Source: Cymbomonas tetramitiformis (Eukaryota > Chlorophyta > Pyramimonadophyceae > Pyramimonadales > Pyramimonadaceae). Taken from it: a DNA stretch of 64,000 bases. The position numbers were made by a program, and so were the translations under genes. The stretch is from positions 1 to 64,000 of the forward strand of contig LGRX02035477.1 in assembly GCA_001247695.2 (NCBI GenBank). The letters are read 5' to 3'. Each line of letters opens with the position of its first letter. Position 1 is the first letter of the stretch. Below the pieces are notes generated by a model. The model was not told where the DNA came from. It saw only the letters and a list, made by a program, of their open reading frames with translations, and made no database searches. Shown here piece after piece: positions 34,652 through 44,296 of the stretch.

Positions 34652-37600
34652 TCATTCAAGGGAGGTCAGGGGAAGAACATGTTTTGCTCTTTCAACAGCT
34701 TCTTCTTCAGTGATACCCGTAATTCGGCTAAGAGTGGTTCTGAAAGGGTCATGGATCTCGACCCTAGCATGACCATTAAGGAAGGCGTCACGTCTAATGC
34801 GGGTGTGGTATCTGCACAGCCTGGAAAGCTTCTTGAGGAGAGGCTTCAGTCTTCTCTGGTGAACCCCTATGGTGCTAAGAATCTGTCCAAAGTGCTTCGG
34901 AAGGTATCCCATCAATGTAAGTTCTTTGGGCCACGTTACAGTCCCTGCAAATGGTTTGTTGTCCTTGTTCGTGTAGGACGTGTCACAGTGTCCTCCGTAG
35001 TATTCTGTTGGGTGGGCACTCTGGCGGCTCTCCTGCGAGAGGGGCCACGGGCAGAGGCTGTCGGGGATGACAAGTTTCCTTTCACCCAGGACTTCCTGCC
35101 AGATCTCGGGGTCAACTCCGGTGCAGTTCAGTCTTCTGTCAGTGATCTTCTTCTCAGGAAGGACATTGATGTACCACCTTGCAATCTTTTTCTGCGTCCC
35201 ACTCCAGTCATGAGCAGGAAAGTCTTGGCTCGGAGGGCTATCAATGGCAATAATGCAGACATCTGAGAAATCATCTTTGTAACATCCTCCACCCGGGAGA
35301 ACATATGGGTCATCCCCCGTCCAGTAGCCGTGTGGAATGAAAGGAATGGTGTTGTGAGGAAATCTAAATACCATCTTAAATCCTTTAGCAATCCACTTTT
35401 CTTGATTTTTTGGAGAGAGTGGGAGGATCCAGATGCCTCGAAATCCTGGCACAGTGTTTGCTGCACGATGGCCGAGTTCTAAGGTAGCCATAACCGCCGA
35501 GTTTGAGAATCTTTCCTTCCCGTCAAACGGGGGGTTCCCATAAACATTCCTACCCATATTGGTGATAGGGTCGACATAGGCATCATATGCAAGTCCATCG
35601 AAGCCAATTCTGCCATTTGCACAAAAGGGCCGAAGGGCTGCTCTCATCTGGTCTGAGGGGATACATCTTCTCGAATGAATCCTAGGGTGTGAGTTAAGTG
35701 GGTTACAAAACAGTTCACATCCATTCTCGTTTAGCCCACGGTCGTCAATGATGATGTCAAGAAGGCTTCTTCGAATGGCGTAGCAGTTTTTGGGGTCACC
35801 CGACTCATCTCTACACGCTTTAAGTGCTGTATGAATGTCATGTGCACGCGTGGCATATCGTGAGAGTGGTGACGGAAACTCTTTCTTTGAGAGATAGTGC
35901 CACGACAGGAGTTTCCAAAACTCTTGTTTCCTAGCATATTGGAGTTCAGGGTACACATTATTGCCGCTCTGAGTGTTAACATCCGGAAGTGCTGTCACAG
36001 CAATGGTCCCCTTCTTGGAAGCAGATGGGCGGTACATTCCCGATTCAGGCAATGCTTGGAGGTAGAGCTCCCGCTTCATTTCGTCGCGGAGGTCAGCAAG
36101 TGGAAAAAGTGTTTCGGAGCAAATGTCTATAAAGGAGGAGCCTTTCCCTGGGTTCAACAGCTTAGGTTCCCCTGTAAGCTCGGCCGCCACATGCTTTCTG
36201 AGTTCATCGTCTTGTTCTCCTCTAAGGTATACAAGCGAGTTACCCGGGCCCGGGCATTCCAGTTGAATGTGAGAGAAGTTGCACTTGGTTCCTGTTTGGC
36301 AGTACGGGCAGTCAGGTGAGGCGGTAACACCCAGCTTATGTGAACGTGCGGGTGAAGCTTGAAGGCCCAAAAGTTCTCTGCTTCTGGCCGCTGTATAAGA
36401 TTTAGCTGTGACTTTTGAGATATCCTTGGTGGGAGTAACGTTGTGGTCCTCTAGCATTCTGATATACTTCCCTTGAGACGACATGGCTTTCCATGTATGA
36501 AGGTGAGTAAGGCGTTGGATTCTCCTGATGTGGTTCCGAATATCTCCTGCAACTGGCACTTCCATGTAAAAGAGAGAATAGGGGAGTTCTTCGTATGGGT
36601 CAAATCGGGGAGCGTTTGCCCCTTTTCTGAAAGAGGCCCTCTTTGCTGCTCTATCTACTCTATCGTGAAGTCTATCATTATTATGCCCCCTTATCCATTT
36701 AAGGATGATTCTGCTGTGGTCTTCTCCACTGTAGAAGCCAAGCTCCTCAAGTATTAATCTGACTGCCTGCAGTTCACGTCGGTTTGGTTCCCGGAGCATC
36801 TCACGAGCACTGACAGTTTTCCTATCCTTATTTACCGCCGTGATCGTTGCCATTGAGTCAATAGCATGTATCATTGGAGTCACAGACTTTAGTATGTGGT
36901 CCTTTTGGTCCTCTAAGAGAAGTCGGAGCCCGATGATTTCAGCAGATGTAGAACTTGGTGTTTGAATATCCGCTTTAATCAATCGATCATCAGCAGTAAA
37001 GACACTGCTGGCAGGGATGTTAGCCTTTCTAACAGAAAAGGTGCCTCCCATTTCTTTAAGCAAATAGGCCGCACCACTGCAAGCCGTTTTCTTCCCCGCA
37101 AATAGTGAACCGTCACTTGCCATGTCGTAGTGGTCCTGAGATATGCTATTTCCATCGCTAGGATTTTCATCCTCGTCCGAGTTACTGGGGCAGCTGTAAG
37201 CGCTCTCTTCGTCCGCAGTTCGGTTCCTGAGCTGGACAGATAGAATCTCTTTTTGGCGGTCCGCAATGTAGTCGTAATGGGCTTCCAGATTTTGAACATC
37301 TGATCTCACATTTATAGGGGGAGTGTCATTGTTGTCACATTCAATGGTCTCTCCAGCGGGAAGAAGAATGCAGCCATCCGATGTCATTTGGTATTCGCGG
37401 TCATACTGGCATTGAAGCACTTGACCATTCATAACAAAATTATCACTATCTAAGTGGCCTGGAGTATACTTTAAATAACGCATGGTGTTTGTTTCCGCGT
37501 CAAGTTTTTGAATGCGTATCAGTGTGATGGAAGATTTGTCACCATTGCCTTTCCAGTGAAACTCACTTACATCAGGAATGTCATGAGCATCCCTGTAGCA

Positions 37601-40600
37601 TTGTTTAACATATCTAGCTTTTGGGTCATGGTTTCCCAGGTTTATTATCATCTCGGACTCCAGACTCTCCAACCATGCTGGTGGCTTATTCCCGTTAACA
37701 CCTAATGAGTGCTTCATATCAGCCCATCTCCTCAGCATCCCACCACAGGGGGTGAGAAAGAAACCAGTGTGCTTGATATTGTATTTTTGAATGGCGCTGC
37801 TAACATTGCTTAAATCATACAGTGATTTAGGAATTGAGGACACAAGGTTGTTATACCCTGTTTCACATTCAGGAAAGAGCTTAGAGTCAATTGCATAGCC
37901 CATAGAGGCCATAATGGTGCTGGTCCTTTTCATCCAGTTAAATTGCTTTCCTTGAAGGTTCCTGTAGGTTGTGTAGTGAGAGAGGGGGAAACCATTAATT
38001 GTGTTTTTGGGGTCTTTCCTTTCCCTTTCCATATTGTGCAACATAATTTTTAGCCACGCGTCACTGTATTTTTTATAGAGGGAAATAAGCATAGGATCAT
38101 TTATACGGTCGGTGTGGTCAGTTTGCCAGTAGACGTGCTCCTTAGCAGAGCAGAGAGTGGACATGGTTTCAGTGATGCACGTGGCAGCAGCCACATCCTG
38201 TATACTGTCAATCCCATAGCCTCCATAACAAACTGGTGTCCACACAATCTGATGATTTGTGTCCGTGGGGCATCCCATGTAGTTGAGGATAAATTTTGCT
38301 ATTTTACAATCAAGGGTACGAGCAATGTTTTCTGAGGAAGTGGCTATGATTGAGGTGACTTTTAGCGGGAAAGCCATCCTCGGGACAATTACTGCATTCA
38401 CGATATACCTGAGTTGGTGTAAGGTCAGATTTTGAAGTTGAATTGCCGCAAGGGAAGACTGCAACTTTTCCGTGAGGAGCTCGGTCTGATGGTTCCATTT
38501 TCCATTTAATGAGTACCAAACCCCCAAGTACCTATTCGCTTCAGTTACATCACTGTATTCTAGGTATTCTGGAGTCTCGGGCGGGGACCATCCCGCGTGG
38601 ATTTCTGGGCCAGCAGCATTTTGGTCCACCAGGAGACGGCCTCCCGACATCAGCAATTTGTCAGAGTCACTATATCTCCTAGTGGTTGCTTTTGTGGTTC
38701 GGGTACATTTCCTGAATGAGTATTTGGATTTTTTCACATTGACCGGGATTCCAATGTATGTCATGAATTCATTGACAACCACCAACATATCTTGAACTTC
38801 CTCCTTTGTTTTGCCTATAAGCATGATGTCGTCACAGAAAAAACGGGCGAAGACATTCGGAGGTGAATTCATGTTAATCAGATTTGGTGCCGGGAGATGT
38901 GGAGCATCAGTACTAGTGACTTCTTTTCTAGTATGCATGGTGTAGCCATAGGTTGCACCACTCGGGTTGGCTCCGTTTGCCCTTTTTGCCAGCCATATCG
39001 CTAAGATGTCCATGATGGCCACAAACCTGAGGGGACTTAGAACTTCCCCTTGCGGCACTCCACACTCAAGTGACCATTCGTCTGTTAAGCCTTCCTCGGT
39101 GAGGACCGTACGGGTGGCTTCATTAGTGATGTTTGAGATAATCTCAGTGATTTCTTTGGGGAAGCCTAGTTTATCAAGTGCGAGGTTGCTCATCCAAAAC
39201 TCAGCTCTGTCAAAGGCTTGCTTAAGGTCTAGATATACCACATGAAGTTCTTTATCGTATCTGTTGGCATCTGAGATGACTTCATTCAAAATTTGAAGTG
39301 AATCATCAATGTTTTTGTTTGGGAGGAAAGCATCTTGAATGGGGAAAAATATGGGGTGGACATTTAAGGCTGCCTTTATTCTGTTTGCAATGATTGTATT
39401 AAAGAGTTTCAAACCAGTTTCAAGCATGGTCAGCGGTCTGGCATTGTCAGGTGTACACGGTTCAAGCGGGTTTTTGGGGATCGGAAGAATGATGCCCGAC
39501 TTTGCACGTTTGGGAAACTTTCCAGTTCTAAGGATGTGGTTGAAGAGTGAGACAGTTTGAGCTTGGAAGTTTTCCGGGCCTTGTATCCACTGTGAGTATC
39601 TCATTCCTGTGGGGCCAGGAGCCGTCGAAATGCCGCATGTAGAATATGCTTGATTTAGTTCCTTTCGGGTGATAAGACATGTTAATTTAGCAGCTATTGG
39701 GCTAGGAAGTTTCGGGCTTATTTTTAGGATTTCAAGAAGCCACGGGGGGAGGGTATCCGGTTTATGTGGAGTGGTGGAGTAAAGTTTCTTGTCCTTGTAT
39801 TCTTTTAAGGTGAGGTCAAGTCTCTCCTGCTTGCTTTCAGGAATGTTACCCTCACTGTCAGGTGTGGCCGCTGCACCTTGTTCATTTGGTTTTATCTTGC
39901 CCATGACCGTGTCTAGGAATCTTGAGAGATTTGTGGAAAAAAGATGTTGGAGGGCCTCCTTCTCATGGAGTTTCCTTTGTTCCAAATCAGCTTCTCTGCT
40001 CTCCTGGAAGGCTTTCCTAAAGAAACCAAGGTTTTCGGACAAGCGGCTGAGCCATGCGGTGGCACTTTCATTATGTTTAGCTCTTATCTTTGTGAAAGGA
40101 ATTTTTAGGATCAGGTTCCTTGCCTCTGTGGGAATACGATTGTCGTGTATGCGGGTTTCCATGCATTTAATGGTTCGTCTGATGATGTTCATCCATTTGT
40201 AGGTGTAATTTGATACCGCTGAGGGTTTGCATATTCCCGCTTTCGGGTTTTGGCCTCTTGTACCAAAGGAATGAGTTGCCGCTTTGTTTGCCAAATCATG
40301 AAGTGTTTCCCATATGGCATCGGGGTCAAGCTCATCCTCAGTTGTTGACTCGTCTTTTGTTGCTTCAGTCGGTAGTGCCTCGGATAGCAACAGATCAAGC
40401 CGTTCAGTGTATGCCCTCCAGCCCGTAGCATATCGAAAGGGAGCACTTGCAATTGTTTTAGAAGCCTCACCAGTCATGACTGTGCCGTACGTGTTCCAAA
40501 ATTTGGCCGAAAGGTGGGGTTGAAGGGTGACACTCCAAGTAGTGAGAGAGTCTTCAGTGGAAGTTTTTTGAATCTTTCCAACTTCTAGCGGTCCGAGGGA

Positions 40601-43600
40601 AAGGTGCCGTTTAAGGTAGGCATTGGCTTCTTTCTTATTTGAGGCATTCAACAAGCCTATCAACCAGGTGTTCTCCTTCCCGCAGTAGCCTAAATTCTGG
40701 GCTTCTTCAGGCATGCCTTTTCCTCTGGACAAGAGGTGGGCCGCATTCCATGGTGAATTAGTGTGCAACCACCATTCTTTAGATTTATTATGCCATTTAA
40801 TGCCCTGCTCAATGTCATCCAAGTCTTCGTTTGATTTTACAAGTTTGTTGATTGTGATAGGACTGCCGTCAAGGTTTGTCCTTTGAATGTCTATGTCAGT
40901 GGTGTCCCCTGTGATTGTGGTAATCTCACCTAATGCCTTGAGTTTATCGGGGCAGGCATGGACAAACTCTTTCTTTGAGTAACCGTTAGCCTTTAGGAAA
41001 TTTGCCATTTCTTTTCTGGACCATTTGTGTTGTGTGGTTGGTGAAAGGGCGGGCATTGGCATGCGAATGGGGTACCCTGTGTAGTTCTCATGTGTGGTGT
41101 CCTTCGCACCTTGGAATCTGGGAATTGCAACCCTGTTTTCTCCCAGCTTTTGTTGTTGTCGCTCCCTGGTGGGAAGTTTTATTTCGGCCCATACAATGCC
41201 ATGATCTGAAATGATATATGGATTTTCTTCAGTCCAGCCCGTTTTGACTGCCATGTCAGCCATTGTTGTGTTTGCAAGAATATGGGTGAGTTTAGCTTTA
41301 GAGCTTTTCTTAATGACGTGGGTGAATACTTCATCGCCTGGGTGGTGCTCCATGATCAGCTCTTTAAGCGAACATTTGTCATTACTGAGGTGTGCTAGGA
41401 GGTGCTTGTTCTTTTCCAGGTGGTCACGGTAGGGCATGATGGTGCCTCCTGTAATGCGTTGTTGTTGGGTAATGGTGCAATTCTTGTCTCCGATTTCAAT
41501 ATAAGCTTTATTCGGGTTGTTTCCAGCTTTGGCCGCCCAATCCGTGAGAGTGTCATAGAAGGTGATTTGTTCATCTTGGAGAGTAGCATTGTTCATGTAA
41601 CCACTGGCTACGAAGAGCTCAAATCCTTTCTTACCCACAAATTTTATCATTACGGCTCTCTTTGCGGTACCATCAGTTCTCGTGACAGATGGAGCCAGAG
41701 GCAGGGTTTTCGGGTTCCACAGAATCATTGATCCGATCGAGGCATTTTCATCAACAAATGACGTGCGAAACTGAATGCCTTTTTGAGTTATGAGTGTTTT
41801 AACTAATGCTAAATTTTCACTGTTTATTTTTGTTTCTGAAACACATACAATGTCCGCTCTGCCATCTATCATTAGATTACAAATGGTTTCAAGTTTTATG
41901 AGACTGCATTTTACTTCCTGTGCGTGTCTTAAACCCCTGAGATTCATTCCCATTATCTTGATGTTATTGGATAATTGGGCTTGCTGCAGGCTTTCCAGTC
42001 GCCCTATTTCAGTTTGTTGCAATTTCCCTCTGTTGTTTCTGACTTGATGTAAGCATCTCCCCATTTTGTCATATTCATTCACAAAGTCGAAGGTAGTGTT
42101 GACACATTTGGTTTTGTAAACCTTCCTCTTGTGTTTGCGGGAAGATTTCCTCCTTTGCCCATATTGAGGGTTTTTATCAGCACATTTGGTGTTTGGGTCG
42201 CCGATCTGTCCAATGGGGGTCCTTAACGCTGTGGCTTTCCGGGGCCGTTTGTCTTGTATACCATTGGTTCTGTCGGCAACCGTCAACAGGTGCCTAAGCT
42301 CGTCTCTGACCAAAGAAATAGCAAAATCATTCTCCCGTTTTGTAGTTCTACAAGTGTTGTCATTTTTCAGAATCATTTTGATGTTAAGTTTGTTCAAGTC
42401 ATGTAACAGATCTCTGGCAAATTGGTCTGTGGAGTGATACCTCCAAGTACGAATAATGTTTGTTGCTTTTTGTGCAATGATGAAATTTAAGATTCCCGAG
42501 TTATTTGGGTGTTCACCAAAGCTTAAGTTAATGAAACATTGTTTTATCTCATTGTCAAGTGTGAGGGGATGCTTGTTTCCCAAATGTTTTGCTTGAATGC
42601 CATTGACACAGTATATGATAGTCTTTTGAGGAACAAGGTGAAGAAAGACATACCAGATCCCATCGACGTTTGATATATAGGTAGTGTTTGTGTGATCTGA
42701 TTGTCTGGGTGTGCAATGATAAGAACCATGAGTTTTCTTGATATTAGTGCTGACTTCCTCCAAGTTTTTTAGTAGTGGCCAGTTCAGTCCGAAGTGAGCG
42801 ACAATGTTGTTCATATGATGAAGGGTAAGTGCCCCTTTTCGGGTGATTCTTCCAGGTTGGGAGGAAGGGTTATTTTGGGGGGGTTCCACTATCACCAATT
42901 CCTCAGGGCAACGAGGTGCCGCATTGTATCTTACATTCAAATCAGCAATGATGATTGGTTTGACTTCCGCCCGCATTTCAAGGCGATATTTTTGAATTTC
43001 GCTAAGCATGATGTCATGTCCTGTGGGTCCTTTTCTGAAATCTCTGTCTAAGTATTCTTCGAAGGGGACGGCTTGAACCTCTCTGTTCCATTGTGCCCAT
43101 CTGAACGCTGTTTTTGCAACCCATACCCCGCAATTGTAACTATCAGTTTGAAATGTTTCCTTAAAGGTACGGATGGTAGAGACTTTTCCTTTGAGGGACA
43201 TTCTTAGGTCTTCCAACCAAACCCTAAGTGGTGTTATAATGGAGCTGATTACGGACTTTTCAGCCTTTTCGCCAAAGGGGTCATAGACATAAGCAAGGAT
43301 GTCATTTTCTCTTGAAATTTTGATCATCAAGAGTCTCCAATGGATTGAATCACAAATCCCAATCTGAGTGTGTCGGTGTTTTCTGAGTTTTTTGATAACA
43401 ATACCGGTGAAATTATCCTCCTTACCGTTAAGTTTATAAATAAGATGCTTTAGTTCAATCGGGGCGATGGTGCTAGGGTCACGTGTAGTCATGGCATCAC
43501 CTACTTGAGTCATGTTGAGCCAGCCTTTGTCAGAGAAAAGGCCTTCTGCGAGGGATACATTTTTAATAACCTCGTCGGTGTAGACTCCAGCGCCACCTCT

Positions 43601-44155
43601 GATCGGCACAGTCTTTGATTTTTTGCCTTTCTTCTTGGACTTGGTTCTATGAGGTGATCTCTTATACAAGTATTTTCTTGACAACAACCTATAGAGTCGC
43701 TTCCGCCTCAGGGTAAAGTAATGACCGTTTGCTCGTTTCTTGTGGGCCCAGCGGTACGTGGTCCTCGGGCCAGGGGCAAATTTATGATAAATTCTCCAAT
43801 TTTGTATGGTGAGGAAAGCCATCATATGATAAGTCATAACCCAAGTACCTAGGTTGTTTTGTTGCATATAGCAGGTGCAACAATGCACCATGTCATCATA
43901 ACTTGAAAGAATGTTTAAAGCAACGGCTCTTGATTTGAGGTCTATGGGAAGATTAGCCAATGACAAGCAATGATTAAGCTTAACGGGATGTCTGTCTTTA
44001 CAACTAAAAGGGTTGGTGGCAATTAAACAGGGCATGTTAGTTTTGATGCTTCGTGATGTGGTTGGTGCCCTTACACTTTCGGATAGCTCGTTGTGCGAAA
44101 TGCATTTTAGGGTAAAGCAGAGCAATTTTGTTCGGCATTTGGGACTTTTTATCAA
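34652..44155 (-). CDS. LINE ORF2: Ulp1 protease + APE endonuclease + RT + RNase H + methyltransferase-like
   Basis: One 3167-residue frame. About 250-360: C48/Ulp1-type cysteine protease with H272 (IHWRLLMI), D292 (VYDPFG), Q336 and C342 (NCGVWV). About 735-990: exonuclease-endonuclease-phosphatase fold, with VSETK, GDKN and the terminal SDH motif, which nicks target DNA. About 1490-1800: reverse transcriptase with YLDLKQAFD, GVPQGEVLSPLRF and active site FFCDD in place of the usual YADD. About 2340-2500: RNase H with acidic residues in MASDGS, TSAEIIGL, AIDSMAT and HDRVDRAAKR. About 2615: CCHC knuckle CPYC...H...C. About 2750-3000: domain with VYGNPPF, resembling N6-adenine methyltransferases of the phage Dam type; cofactor-binding motifs are not confirmed. 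It is longer than usual LINE ORF2s because of the two end domains. Confidence 0.9.
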   Translation of the reverse strand: MIKSPKCRTKLLCFTLKCISHNELSESVRAPTTSRSIKTNMPCLIATNPFSCKDRHPVKLNHCLSLANLPIDLKSRAVALNILSSYDDMVHCCTCYMQQNNLGTWVMTYHMMAFLTIQNWRIYHKFAPGPRTTYRWAHKKRANGHYFTLRRKRLYRLLSRKYLYKRSPHRTKSKKKGKKSKTVPIRGGAGVYTDEVIKNVSLAEGLFSDKGWLNMTQVGDAMTTRDPSTIAPIELKHLIYKLNGKEDNFTGIVIKKLRKHRHTQIGICDSIHWRLLMIKISRENDILAYVYDPFGEKAEKSVISSIITPLRVWLEDLRMSLKGKVSTIRTFKETFQTDSYNCGVWVAKTAFRWAQWNREVQAVPFEEYLDRDFRKGPTGHDIMLSEIQKYRLEMRAEVKPIIIADLNVRYNAAPRCPEELVIVEPPQNNPSSQPGRITRKGALTLHHMNNIVAHFGLNWPLLKNLEEVSTNIKKTHGSYHCTPRQSDHTNTTYISNVDGIWYVFLHLVPQKTIIYCVNGIQAKHLGNKHPLTLDNEIKQCFINLSFGEHPNNSGILNFIIAQKATNIIRTWRYHSTDQFARDLLHDLNKLNIKMILKNDNTCRTTKRENDFAISLVRDELRHLLTVADRTNGIQDKRPRKATALRTPIGQIGDPNTKCADKNPQYGQRRKSSRKHKRKVYKTKCVNTTFDFVNEYDKMGRCLHQVRNNRGKLQQTEIGRLESLQQAQLSNNIKIMGMNLRGLRHAQEVKCSLIKLETICNLMIDGRADIVCVSETKINSENLALVKTLITQKGIQFRTSFVDENASIGSMILWNPKTLPLAPSVTRTDGTAKRAVMIKFVGKKGFELFVASGYMNNATLQDEQITFYDTLTDWAAKAGNNPNKAYIEIGDKNCTITQQQRITGGTIMPYRDHLEKNKHLLAHLSNDKCSLKELIMEHHPGDEVFTHVIKKSSKAKLTHILANTTMADMAVKTGWTEENPYIISDHGIVWAEIKLPTRERQQQKLGENRVAIPRFQGAKDTTHENYTGYPIRMPMPALSPTTQHKWSRKEMANFLKANGYSKKEFVHACPDKLKALGEITTITGDTTDIDIQRTNLDGSPITINKLVKSNEDLDDIEQGIKWHNKSKEWWLHTNSPWNAAHLLSRGKGMPEEAQNLGYCGKENTWLIGLLNASNKKEANAYLKRHLSLGPLEVGKIQKTSTEDSLTTWSVTLQPHLSAKFWNTYGTVMTGEASKTIASAPFRYATGWRAYTERLDLLLSEALPTEATKDESTTEDELDPDAIWETLHDLANKAATHSFGTRGQNPKAGICKPSAVSNYTYKWMNIIRRTIKCMETRIHDNRIPTEARNLILKIPFTKIRAKHNESATAWLSRLSENLGFFRKAFQESREADLEQRKLHEKEALQHLFSTNLSRFLDTVMGKIKPNEQGAAATPDSEGNIPESKQERLDLTLKEYKDKKLYSTTPHKPDTLPPWLLEILKISPKLPSPIAAKLTCLITRKELNQAYSTCGISTAPGPTGMRYSQWIQGPENFQAQTVSLFNHILRTGKFPKRAKSGIILPIPKNPLEPCTPDNARPLTMLETGLKLFNTIIANRIKAALNVHPIFFPIQDAFLPNKNIDDSLQILNEVISDANRYDKELHVVYLDLKQAFDRAEFWMSNLALDKLGFPKEITEIISNITNEATRTVLTEEGLTDEWSLECGVPQGEVLSPLRFVAIMDILAIWLAKRANGANPSGATYGYTMHTRKEVTSTDAPHLPAPNLINMNSPPNVFARFFCDDIMLIGKTKEEVQDMLVVVNEFMTYIGIPVNVKKSKYSFRKCTRTTKATTRRYSDSDKLLMSGGRLLVDQNAAGPEIHAGWSPPETPEYLEYSDVTEANRYLGVWYSLNGKWNHQTELLTEKLQSSLAAIQLQNLTLHQLRYIVNAVIVPRMAFPLKVTSIIATSSENIARTLDCKIAKFILNYMGCPTDTNHQIVWTPVCYGGYGIDSIQDVAAATCITETMSTLCSAKEHVYWQTDHTDRINDPMLISLYKKYSDAWLKIMLHNMERERKDPKNTINGFPLSHYTTYRNLQGKQFNWMKRTSTIMASMGYAIDSKLFPECETGYNNLVSSIPKSLYDLSNVSSAIQKYNIKHTGFFLTPCGGMLRRWADMKHSLGVNGNKPPAWLESLESEMIINLGNHDPKARYVKQCYRDAHDIPDVSEFHWKGNGDKSSITLIRIQKLDAETNTMRYLKYTPGHLDSDNFVMNGQVLQCQYDREYQMTSDGCILLPAGETIECDNNDTPPINVRSDVQNLEAHYDYIADRQKEILSVQLRNRTADEESAYSCPSNSDEDENPSDGNSISQDHYDMASDGSLFAGKKTACSGAAYLLKEMGGTFSVRKANIPASSVFTADDRLIKADIQTPSSTSAEIIGLRLLLEDQKDHILKSVTPMIHAIDSMATITAVNKDRKTVSAREMLREPNRRELQAVRLILEELGFYSGEDHSRIILKWIRGHNNDRLHDRVDRAAKRASFRKGANAPRFDPYEELPYSLFYMEVPVAGDIRNHIRRIQRLTHLHTWKAMSSQGKYIRMLEDHNVTPTKDISKVTAKSYTAARSRELLGLQASPARSHKLGVTASPDCPYCQTGTKCNFSHIQLECPGPGNSLVYLRGEQDDELRKHVAAELTGEPKLLNPGKGSSFIDICSETLFPLADLRDEMKRELYLQALPESGMYRPSASKKGTIAVTALPDVNTQSGNNVYPELQYARKQEFWKLLSWHYLSKKEFPSPLSRYATRAHDIHTALKACRDESGDPKNCYAIRRSLLDIIIDDRGLNENGCELFCNPLNSHPRIHSRRCIPSDQMRAALRPFCANGRIGFDGLAYDAYVDPITNMGRNVYGNPPFDGKERFSNSAVMATLELGHRAANTVPGFRGIWILPLSPKNQEKWIAKGFKMVFRFPHNTIPFIPHGYWTGDDPYVLPGGGCYKDDFSDVCIIAIDSPPSQDFPAHDWSGTQKKIARWYINVLPEKKITDRRLNCTGVDPEIWQEVLGERKLVIPDSLCPWPLSQESRQSAHPTEYYGGHCDTSYTNKDNKPFAGTVTWPKELTLMGYLPKHFGQILSTIGVHQRRLKPLLKKLSRLCRYHTRIRRDAFLNGHARVEIHDPFRTTLSRITGITEEEAVERAKHVLPLTSLE

Positions 44156-44296
44156 TTATGCAAGGAAAGAATGCTCCAATTGCCTTATGGCTCATATAAA
44201 TAGCATAATGACCATGAAGGTAAAGAAAGGCATCTGACACAGGGAAGTGACCAGTGCTCAGCAAAGGGGGTCAGGCTAGGCTCTAGCAATGCTGTC

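Noticed and set aside
35000..44000. Plus-strand frames of 60-195 residues opposite LINE ORF2
   Set aside because: Antisense shadows of a single long coding frame.
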